In this document: positions 9,092 through 17,989 of the stretch, one piece after another
Layout: every line of letters starts with the position of its first letter
Position numbering within the stretch: position 1 is the first letter of the stretch
DNA from: Microbacterium sp. RU1D
Lineage (GTDB): Bacteria > Actinomycetota > Actinomycetes > Actinomycetales > Microbacteriaceae
DNA: 64,000 nucleotides
Assembly: GCF_900156435.1 (NCBI RefSeq)
Contig: NZ_FTPQ01000001.1
Coordinates: 1,674,001 to 1,738,000, forward strand
Direction of reading: 5' to 3'
Position numbers and translations under genes: made by a program
The notes under the pieces: generated by a model
Seen by the model: the letters and a program-made list of their open reading frames with translations, nothing else
Database searches by the model: none
Told to the model about the DNA's origin: nothing

Positions 9092-9540
9092 GGATCCGCA
9101 TCGCCGTCGCCGTCATGACGGTGCTGCTGCTGCTGTACGTCGTCCTGGCGGGGCAACGGGCGCTCGTCCTGCTCGCCAGTGGCGAGACCGTGGGGGTCGT
9201 GATGGGGATCGCCCTCATCGTCCTCCCGCTGATCGCCCTGTGGGCCATCGGGCGCGAGCTGTGGTTCGGCGTCCGGGCTCAGCGGATCGGAGAGAAGCTC
9301 GACGCCGAGGGCGGGCTCCCCGACGAAGACCTCCCCGTGCGACCGAGTGGCCGCATCGAACGCGCCGACGGCGATGCGCTGTTCCCGCGCTATCGCGCGG
9401 AGGTCGAGGCCGATCCCTCCGACTGGCGCGCCCGCTACCGCCTCGCCCTGGCCTACGACGCCGCGGGCGACCGTCGACGCGCGCGCGAGGCCGTCCGCAC
9501 GGCGATCCGTCTCGAGGCGGCGGAGCGGCGCGCGCGCTGA
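9088..9540 (+). CDS. Small TPR-like membrane protein
   Basis: 150 aa, ATG overlapping the dapB stop. Two transmembrane helices (residues about 4-24 and 35-58) are followed by a cytosolic tail with one TPR-like unit (DWRARYRLALAYDAAGDRRRAREAVRTAI). No enzyme motif is visible. The position after dapB recurs in related genomes from memory, but no function is known to me. Confidence 0.75.
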   Translation: MRIRIAVAVMTVLLLLYVVLAGQRALVLLASGETVGVVMGIALIVLPLIALWAIGRELWFGVRAQRIGEKLDAEGGLPDEDLPVRPSGRIERADGDALFPRYRAEVEADPSDWRARYRLALAYDAAGDRRRAREAVRTAIRLEAAERRAR

Positions 9541-9568
9541 GAGCCCGACCGTCACCGCCGCCTCGTCG

Positions 9569-10483
9569 TCAGCCGACGGCGGGGACGGCCGATGTGACGG
9601 CATCCTCGACCGTGCGATGCGCGAAGGAGAACCCGGTGTCGTTCAGCACCGCGGGCTTCACATCGGCGTCGGAGGTGAGCAGTGCCTCCGTGGCATCCGT
9701 TCCGAGAGCGAGCTTGACGCCCCAGATCGGAGCGCGCACCACGTAGGGCCTGTTCATGCGCCGCGCCAGCGCGAAACCGAGGTCGTTCGCGGTCGCCCGA
9801 GTCGGCCCCGTGAGGTTGACGGGACCGGCGATGTCGGAGTCGATCACGTGACGGATGGCGCGCACTTCGTCGTCGAGCGAGATCCACGGCCAGACCTGGG
9901 TGCCGCGCCCGATGGGCCCGGAGATGCCGAGCTTGGTCAGGAGCAGGAGGGGCTTGAGCACACCCTGTTCGTGCACGACGGGTGCCGTGCGCAGCAGAGC
10001 CACGCGCACCTTGTCACCGGCGTCACGGGCAGCCGCCTCCCAGTCCACGCAGATGTCGGCGAGCAGGCCCGAGCCGCGGGGCGACGACTCGGTCAGTTCG
10101 ACGCGCGGCTGCGATCCGTAGAAGCCGGTCGCGCTGGCATTGATCAGCGCGGGAGCGTCGTCGCCGAGCGCGCGGACAGCGGCGGCGAGCGTACGCGTCG
10201 GCGTGACCCGCGACCACAGCAGCGTCGACTTGTACGACGGGGTCCACGGGAAGTGACCGATCGAGGCGCCGTTGAGGCACACCACCGCGTCCGCCTCGGC
10301 GATCACGTCGGGGTCGAGCGGGGCGGCATCCTGGAGCCACTCCCGCTCGTGCGGCGCCGACGGCGCGTGACGCACGAGGGAGGTGACCTCGACGCCGTCC
10401 GCGCGCAGGGAGTCGAGGAGGGCCGAGCCGATGAGGCCCGACGCGCCGGCGATGACGACGCGTCGGGCCGGGGTCTCAGGCAA
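9569..10483 (-). CDS. TIGR01777-family NAD-dependent epimerase
   Basis: 304 aa from a TTG codon. No other start precedes the conserved GASGLIGSAL Rossmann motif, and a GAGG lies 6-9 nt upstream. The family (YfcH/SulA-like extended SDR) shows LVRH, a central NASATGFYG with the catalytic-type tyrosine, and a C-terminal DUF1731-like segment (GVKLALGTDATEALLTSDADVKPAVL). Substrate unknown. Its start overlaps the OsmC stop by 8 nt, so the two are probably co-translated. Confidence 0.88.
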   Translation of the reverse strand: MPETPARRVVIAGASGLIGSALLDSLRADGVEVTSLVRHAPSAPHEREWLQDAAPLDPDVIAEADAVVCLNGASIGHFPWTPSYKSTLLWSRVTPTRTLAAAVRALGDDAPALINASATGFYGSQPRVELTESSPRGSGLLADICVDWEAAARDAGDKVRVALLRTAPVVHEQGVLKPLLLLTKLGISGPIGRGTQVWPWISLDDEVRAIRHVIDSDIAGPVNLTGPTRATANDLGFALARRMNRPYVVRAPIWGVKLALGTDATEALLTSDADVKPAVLNDTGFSFAHRTVEDAVTSAVPAVG

Positions 10484-10901
10484 GCGTCGCCTCGAGGGTG
10501 ATGTCGATACCGGCGAGCGCCTGCGACACGGGGCAGTTCGCCTTGGCGTCGGCGGCGATCTTCTGGAACGTCGCGTCGTCGAGGTCGGGCACGACGGCGT
10601 TGACGTTGAGGTGGCTGCCGCTGATGCCGGTGCCGGGCTTGAAGGTGATCGAAGCGGTCGTGTCGACCGACGTGGGCGGGGTGCCGTTGTCGGCGAGGGC
10701 GTTCGACAGCGCCATGCTGAAGCAGGCGGAGTGGGCGCCCGCGAGCAGCTCCTCGGGCGTGGTGACCGAGTTCGAGCCTTCGCTGCGCGCCTTCCAGTTC
10801 ACGTCGAACGTGCCGATGCCCGACGAGGTGAACGTGACCTCGCCCGATCCCTCGAACAGGCTGCCTTTCCAGGCGGTGTTGGCTTCGCTCGTGACGGCCA
10901 T
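10476..10901 (-). CDS. OsmC-family peroxide/peroxiredoxin-like protein
   Basis: 141 aa; ATG chosen for its GGAGG ribosome site, although the frame stays open to about 11294. Family features are GSNSVTTPEELLAGAHSACFSMALSN with the first redox cysteine and KANCPVSQAL with the second. It likely reduces organic hydroperoxides. It forms a unit with the downstream TIGR01777 epimerase through the 8-nt overlap. The LLAGAHSACFSMAL spacing resembles the OsmC rather than the Ohr subgroup. Confidence 0.93.
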   Translation of the reverse strand: MAVTSEANTAWKGSLFEGSGEVTFTSSGIGTFDVNWKARSEGSNSVTTPEELLAGAHSACFSMALSNALADNGTPPTSVDTTASITFKPGTGISGSHLNVNAVVPDLDDATFQKIAADAKANCPVSQALAGIDITLEATLA

Positions 10902-11008
10902 GGGGAACCTCCGAATATCCGGCGCGGTCCGGGGTGACCGCGACGCGGCCAGCCTAACGACGGGGCCCACACCGGCGCGGGACTTGACAGCCCGGTCTCG
11001 CGAAGCGT

Positions 11009-11578
11009 TCAAGCGGCGGCGGGACCGCGGCGTCCGAGGAGTCCTGCGCGCTGCAGCACCAGGTAGAGCTGGCAGCCGAGACACAGGCCGAACACGGCGT
11101 TGAGGAACGCCGCGACGAACGCCATCGCGGCCGCGATCGGCAGGGCCCAGGGGACTCCGGCGAGGTGCAGCAGAAGGCCGGCGGCCGTGACGACCAGGCC
11201 GACACCCTGCGCGAAGCGCGGCGGACGCGGGTCTTCGAACTCGGTGGCGGGAGCCAGCCGCGGTTGCACGACGCGGCGGTACAGCACACCCCACGGGGCG
11301 GTGCGCGGTGCCGTCACTCCCCAGACGAAGAGAAGGGCGATCACGAGCAGGAGCAGGAAGCCCGGGTCGGCCGCGCGTTCGAGCATTGAGGCCTGCGGAA
11401 GCGCCGGCTGCGAGGGGAAGAAGGCGTCGGTCGCGAGGGGCTCAGAAGCGATGAACGCCGCGATGGAACGCGTGGAGATCCCGACGAGACTCAGCAGCGT
11501 CGCAACGAGGAGCAGGACGGCGGTGACGGATGCCGCGAACCGCGGGCCGCGGGCATCGATGCGCGGGACGTCAGGCAC
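11009..11578 (-). CDS. DUF4395 integral membrane protein
   Basis: 189 aa, GTG start. Four predicted membrane helices (about residues 14-34, 73-90, 125-143, 147-166) and the DUF4395 hallmark N-A-V-F-G-L-C-L-G-C-Q near the C-terminus, with two cysteines likely to be redox active. It partners with the thioredoxin-like gene upstream, whose stop it overlaps by 8 nt. This is the usual arrangement for the family and suggests an extracytoplasmic thiol relay. Confidence 0.85.
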   Translation of the reverse strand: MPDVPRIDARGPRFAASVTAVLLLVATLLSLVGISTRSIAAFIASEPLATDAFFPSQPALPQASMLERAADPGFLLLLVIALLFVWGVTAPRTAPWGVLYRRVVQPRLAPATEFEDPRPPRFAQGVGLVVTAAGLLLHLAGVPWALPIAAAMAFVAAFLNAVFGLCLGCQLYLVLQRAGLLGRRGPAAA

Positions 11579-12008
11579 GGGTGGTCTCCTTCTTCAGGCT
11601 GTCGAGCTCGAATTCGACGACCGCGCGTCCGGGCGTTCCGCCGAAGCGGGTGCGGACGACACCGCGGCGGTCCAGGACGAGCGTCGTCGGCGTCTGCAGC
11701 ACGCGGAAGTGCTGCGCGATATCGGGGCGGTGGGTGAGGTCGACGTCGAGGTGGCGCACGCCCGCGCGGGCGTCGGCGACCTCGGAGAGCATGCGGTGCA
11801 CGCCCGGGCAGCGTGCGCACATCTCGGTGCTGAACTGCAACAGCGTCGCCTCCCGGCCGAGGCCGTCGGCGCCGAGGCGGCGCGGATCGACGACCTCGGC
11901 CGAATCGATCACGCGGGCGCGGCCGTCGCGACGGCGCAGGAGCAGGCCCGCGGCCGTCGTCACGACGACGAGGGCCACGACGGCGATCACGGCGAAGGTC
12001 AGATCCAC
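11571..12008 (-). CDS. Membrane-anchored thioredoxin-like protein
   Basis: 145 aa from a GTG at 12008, chosen because an N-terminal membrane helix ([19 protein letters not shown]) follows at once and a TAGCGT hexamer lies 8 nt upstream; the upstream frame reads as non-protein. The thioredoxin fold has an atypical C-A-R-C active site ([12 protein letters not shown]) and the cis-proline QTPTTLVLD. It is probably a thiol oxidoreductase working with the downstream DUF4395 protein. The gene lies divergent from thyA. Confidence 0.8.
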   Translation of the reverse strand: MDLTFAVIAVVALVVVTTAAGLLLRRRDGRARVIDSAEVVDPRRLGADGLGREATLLQFSTEMCARCPGVHRMLSEVADARAGVRHLDVDLTHRPDIAQHFRVLQTPTTLVLDRRGVVRTRFGGTPGRAVVEFELDSLKKETTRA

Positions 12009-12016
12009 GACAGGAA

Positions 12017-12022
12017 ACGCTA
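12017..12022 (-). promoter_or_regulatory. Leaderless -10 (TAGCGT) of the thioredoxin-like gene
   Basis: TAGCGT, 8 nt, then GTG at 12008. It supports that start over upstream in-frame codons. Confidence 0.45.
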
Positions 12023-12183
12023 ATGCGCACGAAGGGTTGCGGGGCCGATGAGTCGCTGCGTGACGGTGACGCTCAGCGATCTCACGGGTCGGACGCAGCG
12101 GCATCCTCGTGCGCCCCTCCTCCCCACGCTCGGCGGCCGGGGCGACAGGTGGGGACGGGCCCCGGACCGGGCGTCCGCGCGGG

Positions 12184-12189
12184 TATCGT
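12184..12189 (+). promoter_or_regulatory. Leaderless -10 (TATCGT) of thyA
   Basis: TATCGT, 7 nt, then GTG at 12197. The ATG at 12191 begins only 1 nt after the hexamer and so would lie upstream of the predicted transcript start. Confidence 0.5.
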
Positions 12190-12196
12190 GATGCGC

Positions 12197-13006
12197 GTGA
12201 CCGCCGACATCCCGACGCCCTACGAAGACCTGCTCCGCGACGTCCTCGAGGGTGGCGTCCACAAGTCCGATCGCACCGGAACGGGGACGACGAGCGTGTT
12301 CGGCCGGCAGATCCGGTTCGACTTGGCCGAGGGATTTCCGCTCGTCACGACGAAGCGCGTGCACATGAAGTCCATCGTGTACGAACTGCTGTGGTTCCTG
12401 CGCGGCGAGTCCAATGTCTCGTGGCTGCAGGAGAACGGCGTCACGATCTGGGACGAGTGGGCCGACGCCGACGGCGAGTTGGGGCCCGTCTACGGCGTGC
12501 AATGGCGCTCTTGGCCGACCGCCGACGGCGGCACGATCGATCAGATCGCCCAGGTCGTCGAGCAGATCCGACGCGATCCCGATTCGCGTCGCCTGATCGT
12601 CTCGGCATGGAACCCCGCCGACATCCCCGACATGGCCCTCGCGCCCTGCCACGCGTTGTTCCAGTTCTACGTGGCCGACGGCAAGCTGTCGTGCCAGCTG
12701 TACCAGCGCAGCGCCGACATGTTCCTGGGCGTGCCGTTCAACATCGCCTCCTACGCGCTGCTGACCCTCATGGTCGCCCAGCAGACGGGACTCGAACCCG
12801 GCGAGTTCGTGTGGACGGGCGGCGACTGCCACATCTACGACAACCACCGGGAGCAGGTCGCCGAGCAGCTTTCGCGAGAGGCGTACCCCGCCCCGACGCT
12901 GCGCTTCGCCCGCACGCCCGCCTCGATCTTCGACTACACCTACGACGACATCGTCGTCGAGGACTACCGGCATCACCCCGCGATCCGTGCGGCCGTGGCC
13001 GTATGA
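12197..13006 (+). CDS. thyA: Thymidylate synthase (ThyA)
   Basis: 269 aa from GTG 12197, or 271 aa from ATG 12191; the -10 placement favours the GTG. Motifs: [13 protein letters not shown] at the N-terminus, catalytic cysteine in [33 protein letters not shown], and the C-terminal HPAI. It methylates dUMP to dTMP with methylene-tetrahydrofolate, producing dihydrofolate that the next gene product recycles. The stop overlaps the folA ATG (ATGA), a classic coupled pair. Confidence 0.96.
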   Translation: MTADIPTPYEDLLRDVLEGGVHKSDRTGTGTTSVFGRQIRFDLAEGFPLVTTKRVHMKSIVYELLWFLRGESNVSWLQENGVTIWDEWADADGELGPVYGVQWRSWPTADGGTIDQIAQVVEQIRRDPDSRRLIVSAWNPADIPDMALAPCHALFQFYVADGKLSCQLYQRSADMFLGVPFNIASYALLTLMVAQQTGLEPGEFVWTGGDCHIYDNHREQVAEQLSREAYPAPTLRFARTPASIFDYTYDDIVVEDYRHHPAIRAAVAV

Positions 13007-13500
13007 CCTCGACCGGTCTGGTCTGGGCCGAGGCCCGCGACGGCGTCATCGGGGCGGACGGCGGGATGCCGTGGCACGTCCCGGAAGACATGGCGCACTT
13101 CCGTGCGGTGACGGCGTCGCACGACGTCATCATGGGGCGGCGCACGTGGGAGTCGCTCCCGCCACGGTTCCGCCCCCTGCCGGGGCGGCGGAACATCGTG
13201 GTCACCCGCTCCGACTCGTGGGCCGCCGAGGGGGCCGAGCGTGCCGGGTCGCTCGACGAGGCTCTGCAGCTGGCCGACGGCGACGAGGTGTGGGTCATCG
13301 GGGGCGGCATGCTCTACGCCGAGGCCGTTCGCCGCGCCGACGTCCTCGAGGTCACGCGCCTCGACCTCGCGGTCGACGGCGACACGCGCGCCCCCTCGAC
13401 CGAGGGCTGGCGCCGGGTGGCGTCGGACCCCGCCGAGGGATGGCACGCCTCGCGGAGCGGCATCCGGTACCGCTTCGAGACGTACCATCGGGGGGACTGA
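13003..13500 (+). CDS. folA: Dihydrofolate reductase
   Basis: 165 aa. It shows [28 protein letters not shown] (N-terminal substrate site, with D/E-x-x-x-F), [12 protein letters not shown], and [11 protein letters not shown] near residue 100. It regenerates tetrahydrofolate after ThyA. The start is fixed by the ATGA overlap with thyA. Family length is normal. A short-chain dehydrogenase gene starts 2 nt after the stop. Confidence 0.96.
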   Translation: MTSTGLVWAEARDGVIGADGGMPWHVPEDMAHFRAVTASHDVIMGRRTWESLPPRFRPLPGRRNIVVTRSDSWAAEGAERAGSLDEALQLADGDEVWVIGGGMLYAEAVRRADVLEVTRLDLAVDGDTRAPSTEGWRRVASDPAEGWHASRSGIRYRFETYHRGD

Positions 13501-13501
13501 C

Positions 13502-14260
13502 ATGACCCGCACCGCGCTGATCACGGGAGCGAGCTCCGGTCTCGGGGCCGAGTTCGCGCGACAGCTCGCGGCGCGCGGCGCCGACCTCGTGCTGGTCGCC
13601 CGCGACGAGGCAGCGCTCGAGGGCGTCGCCGCGGACGTACGTGCCCGCCACGGCGTCGCGGTCGATGTGCTCGCGGCCGACCTGCTCGCGCCCGACGCCC
13701 TGGCGCGGGTCGAGGAGCGGCTCTCTGCCGGTGGCGTCGACGTCCTCGTCAACAACGCGGGGTTCGGGCTCGACCTCGCCTTCGAACAGAACGACGTCGA
13801 CGCCGAGGTGCGCCACCTGCGCCTGCACGTCGAGGCCGCGATGCGGCTCACTCGGGCCGTGCTGCCCTCGATGCTGGCGCGGGGGAGCGGTCGTATCGTG
13901 AACGTCGCGTCCGTCGCCGGTTTCGTTCCGCGGGGCACCTACGGCGCCGCGAAGGGGTGGCTGATCTCGTTCAGCCGATGGGCGAACGTGGCGTACCGGC
14001 CCCGGGGCGTCACGGTGACGGCCGTCTGCCCCGGCTTCGTGCACACGAGCTTCCACGAGCGCCTGGGCCTGCCGCCCGGGGAAGAAGGCGTGCCCGACCG
14101 CATGTGGCTCGACGCCGCCACCGTCGTGCGCGAGGGTTTGCGCGACGCCGCGCGGGGCCGGTCGGTGTCGGTGCCGTCGTGGCGGTACAAGGCGCTCGTC
14201 GCGGCCTCGCGCCTTCTGCCGGATGCGGTGGTCGTGCGGGCGGCCGCGCGAGGCCGCTGA
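13502..14260 (+). CDS. Short-chain dehydrogenase/reductase
   Basis: 252 aa, the classical SDR size. Cofactor motif TGASSGLGAEFA, NNAG at about residue 84, catalytic serine in VASVAG, and YGAAK as the YxxxK pair. PGFVHTSFHERLG follows, as in DltE/YqjQ-like SDRs. NAD(P)-dependent with unknown substrate. It starts 2 nt after folA and is probably the third gene of the thyA-folA transcript. It converges on the NUDIX gene; the 120 bp between them hold no clear element. Confidence 0.9.
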   Translation: MTRTALITGASSGLGAEFARQLAARGADLVLVARDEAALEGVAADVRARHGVAVDVLAADLLAPDALARVEERLSAGGVDVLVNNAGFGLDLAFEQNDVDAEVRHLRLHVEAAMRLTRAVLPSMLARGSGRIVNVASVAGFVPRGTYGAAKGWLISFSRWANVAYRPRGVTVTAVCPGFVHTSFHERLGLPPGEEGVPDRMWLDAATVVREGLRDAARGRSVSVPSWRYKALVAASRLLPDAVVVRAAARGR

Positions 14261-14380
14261 ACCGGCGCGGCGGCGTTCAGACGGCGCCGCACGGGCGCCG
14301 ATGCGGCTCGACGTCCGCACGACGGCGGGGCGGACACCGACGCGGGATGCGGTCCCCTGGGTGCCGCTCCCGCGCCCGTG

Positions 14381-14917
14381 TCAACGGAAGCGCCCCAGTC
14401 GGATCCCGGCGAAGGCGAGGGCGGCGATCGTCTCCCCGTCAGTGATGCCACCGTCCGCGATCAGGGCGAGCGCATCGGCGAACGGGATCCACCGCACCGC
14501 GTCGATGCCCTCCTCGGTCTGCGAGGCCGTGGCATCCGTCACCGACAACCCGCGGGCAAGGAAGACGTGCTCGGGGGCATCGGCGATGCCGTTGAGGGCG
14601 TTCATCGTCCCGAGGTCGTGCCACTCGGATGCCGTCACCCCGGCCTCCTCGAGCAGCTCGCGCTGAGCCGCCACGAGCGGATCCTCTCCGTCGGAACCGC
14701 CCGCGGGGATCTCGAGCGAGCGACCCGTCGTATAGCGCTCGAGCTCGACGAAGCAGATGCGCTCCTCATCGTCGAGGGCCACGACGAAGACCGCGGGATG
14801 CTGCATGCGCACCACGCCGTAGATGCCGTCGCCGTGCGGTCCGGTCACGTCGTCCTCGCGGACGTGGATCCAGCGGTTCTCGTACACGGTGCGCGTCGCG
14901 CGCGTCGTCCAGGCCAT
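14381..14917 (-). CDS. NUDIX hydrolase, ADP-ribose pyrophosphatase-like
   Basis: 178 aa. The NUDIX box lies around residues 73-94 (REL-LEE-AGV core with upstream GGSDGED), and TTGRSLEIPAGG precedes it as in ADP-sugar pyrophosphatases. An acidic SQTEEGIDAVRWIPF follows. It probably hydrolyses ADP-ribose or a related nucleoside diphosphate derivative with divalent metal. A TAGGGT hexamer lies 6 nt before the ATG. Divergent from dapA, with 95 bp between starts. Confidence 0.9.
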   Translation of the reverse strand: MAWTTRATRTVYENRWIHVREDDVTGPHGDGIYGVVRMQHPAVFVVALDDEERICFVELERYTTGRSLEIPAGGSDGEDPLVAAQRELLEEAGVTASEWHDLGTMNALNGIADAPEHVFLARGLSVTDATASQTEEGIDAVRWIPFADALALIADGGITDGETIAALAFAGIRLGRFR

Positions 14918-14923
14918 GCGCTC

Positions 14924-14929
14924 ACCCTA
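14924..14929 (-). promoter_or_regulatory. Leaderless -10 (TAGGGT) of the NUDIX gene
   Basis: TAGGGT, 6 nt, then the ATG at 14917. Confidence 0.5.
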
Positions 14930-15000
14930 GGACGCGGTCGCCGTCACGCATTGTTCACACCGACTGCGGTGGACGCCGGGGGAGGGGGCCGCCGAACCGA

Positions 15001-15006
15001 TAACCT
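15001..15006 (+). promoter_or_regulatory. Leaderless -10 (TAACCT) of dapA
   Basis: TAACCT, 6 nt, then the ATG at 15013. Confidence 0.55.
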
Positions 15007-15012
15007 GGGAGC

Positions 15013-15990
15013 ATGACGCACTCCGGCAATCCCTTCGGTCAGGTGCTCGTCGCGCTCATCACTCCGATGACCGCCGACGGCGAGGTCGATTGGCCCGCCA
15101 CCGAGAAGCACATCGACGACGTCATCACCGCGGGCGCCGACGGCATCGTCGTCACCGGCACCACGGGTGAGACCTCGACGCTCACCGACCCCGAGAAGTT
15201 GCGTCTGGTGGAGGTCGGCAAGAGCGTCTCGGCCGGTCGCGCCAAGATCATCACGGGCGGCGGATCCAACGAGACCGCGCACGCGATCGAGCTCTACAAG
15301 GCCAGCGAGAAGGCCGGCGCCGACGGCATCATGATCGTCACGCCGTATTACAACAAGCCCACGCAGGCCGGCATCCTCACGCACTTCCGTCTGGTCGCCG
15401 ACGCCACCGACCTGCCGGTCATCCTCTACGACATCCCCGGCCGCACCGGCGTGCCCATCAAATACGAGACGATCCTGCGCCTGGCGAAGCATCCCAGCAT
15501 CCTCGCGATCAAAGACGCCAAGGGCGATTTCAGCGAGGTCAGCCGCGTGCTCAACCAGACCGACCTGATGTACTTCTCCGGCGACGACGCCAACGTGCTG
15601 CCGCACCTGTCGATCGGCGCCTCGGGGCTCATCGGCGTGACGGCGAACATCGCCGCAGCCCCCTATCGCACCATCGTCGATGCGGTGAATGCGGGCGACC
15701 TGGCCTCGGCCACCGCCGCGCACAAGGGCCTCGAGCCGCTCGTGCGCGCCGTCATGACGCACGTCCCCGGCACCGTCGCGGCGAAGTACATCCTGCACGG
15801 CCTGGGCCGTATCGGCAGCCCGCGCGTCCGCCTGCCCCTCGTCGGGCCGGAGGAGTGGGAAGCCGCCGTCATCGAAGACGAGCTGGCCCTCGTGAAGAAC
15901 GTGGCCGGCGCCGACTTCTCCAACTTCCGCCCCGACCGCAATGCGGCCGCCGGCGGCGCGCTGCCGAAGGTGCACGGCACGACGAGATAA
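15013..15990 (+). CDS. dapA: 4-hydroxy-tetrahydrodipicolinate synthase
   Basis: 325 aa TIM-barrel aldolase. Signature VTGTTGETSTLTDPEKLRL with the T-T proton relay, YNKPTQAG with the catalytic tyrosine, and the Schiff-base lysine in ILAIKDAKGDF. It condenses pyruvate with aspartate semialdehyde, the first committed step of diaminopimelate/lysine synthesis for peptidoglycan. It probably shares an mRNA with rnj, 106 bp downstream, as in mycobacteria. The gap carries two hairpins. Confidence 0.96.
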   Translation: MTHSGNPFGQVLVALITPMTADGEVDWPATEKHIDDVITAGADGIVVTGTTGETSTLTDPEKLRLVEVGKSVSAGRAKIITGGGSNETAHAIELYKASEKAGADGIMIVTPYYNKPTQAGILTHFRLVADATDLPVILYDIPGRTGVPIKYETILRLAKHPSILAIKDAKGDFSEVSRVLNQTDLMYFSGDDANVLPHLSIGASGLIGVTANIAAAPYRTIVDAVNAGDLASATAAHKGLEPLVRAVMTHVPGTVAAKYILHGLGRIGSPRVRLPLVGPEEWEAAVIEDELALVKNVAGADFSNFRPDRNAAAGGALPKVHGTTR

Positions 15991-16031
15991 GCATCGGCGT
16001 CCGCCGAACCGCGGCCTGGGCGCCACGAGAA

Positions 16032-16084
16032 GGATGCCGCGAAACGGCATCCGAGACGAAGAGGGATGCCGCGAGGCGGCATCC
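16032..16084 (+). promoter_or_regulatory. Tandem hairpins in the dapA-rnj gap
   Basis: Hairpin 1: GGATGCCG (16032-16039), 5-nt loop, CGGCATCC (16045-16052). Hairpin 2: GGATGCCGC (16064-16072), 3-nt loop, GCGGCATCC (16076-16084). The two are near copies, and the second abuts the GAGGAGG Shine-Dalgarno of rnj (16085-16091). Both are built from inverted pairs of the window's over-represented 7-mer. Possible roles are mRNA stabilisation or RNase J self-control; neither is shown. Confidence 0.7.
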
Positions 16085-16096
16085 GAGGAGGCTCAC

Positions 16097-17773
16097 ATGC
16101 CCACTACCCCGTTCGACCCGCCCGCGCTCGCCGCGGGCACCCTCCGCGTCATCCCGCTCGGCGGCCTCGGCGAGGTCGGCCGCAACATGACCGTCTTCGA
16201 GTTCGACGGCAAGCTGCTCGTCGTCGACTGCGGCGTGCTGTTCCCCGAGGAGCACCAGCCGGGCGTCGACCTGATCCTGCCCGACTTCGAGCCGATCCGG
16301 CACCGTCTCGACGACATCGTCGGCGTCGTCCTGACGCACGGTCACGAAGACCACATCGGCGCCGTCCCGTACCTGCTCAAGCTCAAGGGCGACATCCCCC
16401 TCATCGGGTCCGGACTGACCCTCGCGCTCATCGAGGCGAAGCTCAAGGAGCACCGCATCCGCCCCTACACGCTCACGGTGGAGGAGGGCCAGCGCGAGCA
16501 GGTCGGCCCCTTCGACCTCGAGTTCGTGGCGGTCAACCACTCCATCCCCGACGCCCTCGCCGTCGCGATCCGCACCCCCGCGGGCCTGGTGCTGGCCACC
16601 GGCGACTTCAAGATGGACCAGCTGCCGCTCGACGGCCGCATCACCGACCTCCGCGCGTTCGCGCGCCTCGGTGAAGAGGGTGTCGACCTCTTCCTCGTCG
16701 ACTCGACCAATGCCGACGTGCCCGGCTTCACGCCCACCGAGCGGGGCATCGGTCCCGTGCTCGACCAGGTGATCGCCAAAGCTCCGCGCCGTGTCGTCGT
16801 GGCCAGCTTCTCCAGCCACGTGCACCGCGTGCAGCAGGTGCTCGACGCGGCGCACGCCAACGGGCGCCGCGTGGCCCTGCTCGGGCGCAGCATGGTGCGC
16901 AACATGGGCATCGCCGCCGACCTCGGATACCTCAACGTGCCCGACGGCGTGCTCATCGACTACAAGAAGGCGCGCGACCTGCCCGACGACCGCATCGTCT
17001 ACATGTCGACGGGATCGCAGGGAGAGCCGATGGCGGTGCTCAGCCGCATGGCGAACCTCGACCACGCGATCGAGCCGGGCGAGGGCGACACGATCATCCT
17101 GGCATCCAGTCAGATCCCCGGGAACGAGAACGCGATCTACCGCGTGATCGACGGGCTGACCAAGCTCGGCGCGACGGTGGTGCACAAGGGCAACGCCAAG
17201 GTGCACGTCTCCGGGCACGCCGCCGCCGGCGAGCTGCTGTACTGCTACAACATCCTCAAGCCCAAGAACGTGCTGCCCGTGCACGGCGAATACCGCCACC
17301 TCATGGCGAACGCGAAGCTCGCGCGCGAGACCGGCATCCCCGAGGAGAACACCATCCTCGGAGAGAACGGCACCGTCGTCGATCTGCGCGACGGCGTCGC
17401 CCGCGTCGTCGGCCAGGTCGACATCGGCTTCGTCTACGTCGACGGCTCGTCGGTGGGCGAGATCACGGATGCCGACCTGAAGGACCGACGCATCCTCGGT
17501 GAGGAGGGCTTCATCTCCGTCATCGTGGTCGTCGATTCCGCCACCGGCAAGATCGTGTCCGGACCCGAGATCCACGCGCGCGGCGTCGCGGAAGACGACA
17601 AGGTCTTCGACAGCGTCAAGCCGAAGATCGCGGCGGCGCTCGCCGAGGCCGCGAAGTCGGGCGTGCGCGACAACCACGCGCTGTCGCAGGTCGTGCGCCG
17701 CACGATCGGTCGCTGGGTCAACCAGTCGCTGCGTCGACGGCCGATGATCGTGCCGATGGTCATCGAGGCCTGA
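16097..17773 (+). CDS. rnj: Ribonuclease J
   Basis: 558 aa from the ATG with GAGGAGG 5 nt upstream; the frame is open further upstream but reads as non-protein. Metallo-beta-lactamase fold with IPLGGLGEVGRNMTVFE, the zinc motif HGHEDH, GDFKMD, a beta-CASP domain (LVDSTNADVPGFTPTE, HVSGHAAAGELLY, VLPVHGEYRHL) and a C-terminal dimerisation domain. It is a 5'-3' exonuclease and endonuclease in RNA processing and decay. Co-transcribed with dapA in related actinobacteria. Confidence 0.96.
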   Translation: MPTTPFDPPALAAGTLRVIPLGGLGEVGRNMTVFEFDGKLLVVDCGVLFPEEHQPGVDLILPDFEPIRHRLDDIVGVVLTHGHEDHIGAVPYLLKLKGDIPLIGSGLTLALIEAKLKEHRIRPYTLTVEEGQREQVGPFDLEFVAVNHSIPDALAVAIRTPAGLVLATGDFKMDQLPLDGRITDLRAFARLGEEGVDLFLVDSTNADVPGFTPTERGIGPVLDQVIAKAPRRVVVASFSSHVHRVQQVLDAAHANGRRVALLGRSMVRNMGIAADLGYLNVPDGVLIDYKKARDLPDDRIVYMSTGSQGEPMAVLSRMANLDHAIEPGEGDTIILASSQIPGNENAIYRVIDGLTKLGATVVHKGNAKVHVSGHAAAGELLYCYNILKPKNVLPVHGEYRHLMANAKLARETGIPEENTILGENGTVVDLRDGVARVVGQVDIGFVYVDGSSVGEITDADLKDRRILGEEGFISVIVVVDSATGKIVSGPEIHARGVAEDDKVFDSVKPKIAAALAEAAKSGVRDNHALSQVVRRTIGRWVNQSLRRRPMIVPMVIEA

Positions 17774-17780
17774 GCATCTG

Positions 17781-17812
17781 GGAGCGCCGCGGGGTCCGCC
17801 TCGCGGCGCTCC
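17781..17812 (+). terminator. Terminator hairpin after rnj
   Basis: GGAGCGCCGCG pairs perfectly with CGCGGCGCTCC over a 10-nt loop, 8 nt after the rnj stop. No U-run. The remaining sequence to the acetyltransferase start shows only that gene's -10. Confidence 0.75.
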
Positions 17813-17977
17813 GACGCCTCCCGGCGCCGTCTTGGGTGCGTTCGCGCGACGGACGTGCCCCCGGTGGATGCCGCGACCCGGCGCGGGGCGGGATCCTGTC
17901 CGCGCCGGCGCCGTCCACCGGGGCCCGCATGCCGGAGGTCCGTTCGGTCGTCGTGGCCGCACGGCCCGCACGCTCGA

Positions 17978-17983
17978 TATCAT
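17978..17983 (+). promoter_or_regulatory. Leaderless -10 (TATCAT) of the acetyltransferase
   Basis: TATCAT, 6 nt, then ATG 17990. An earlier ATG at 17982 is in another frame. Confidence 0.5.
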
Positions 17984-17989
17984 GCGGGC

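Noticed and set aside
9832-9855. TGTCGGAG resembling the damage promoter
   Set aside because: It lies inside the TIGR01777 coding region and has no TAnnnT at 8 nt.
12191-12196. ATG at 12191 as the thyA start
   Set aside because: It begins 1 nt after the TATCGT hexamer and would lie upstream of the predicted transcript start; GTG 12197 fits the spacing seen at other genes. Not fully excluded.
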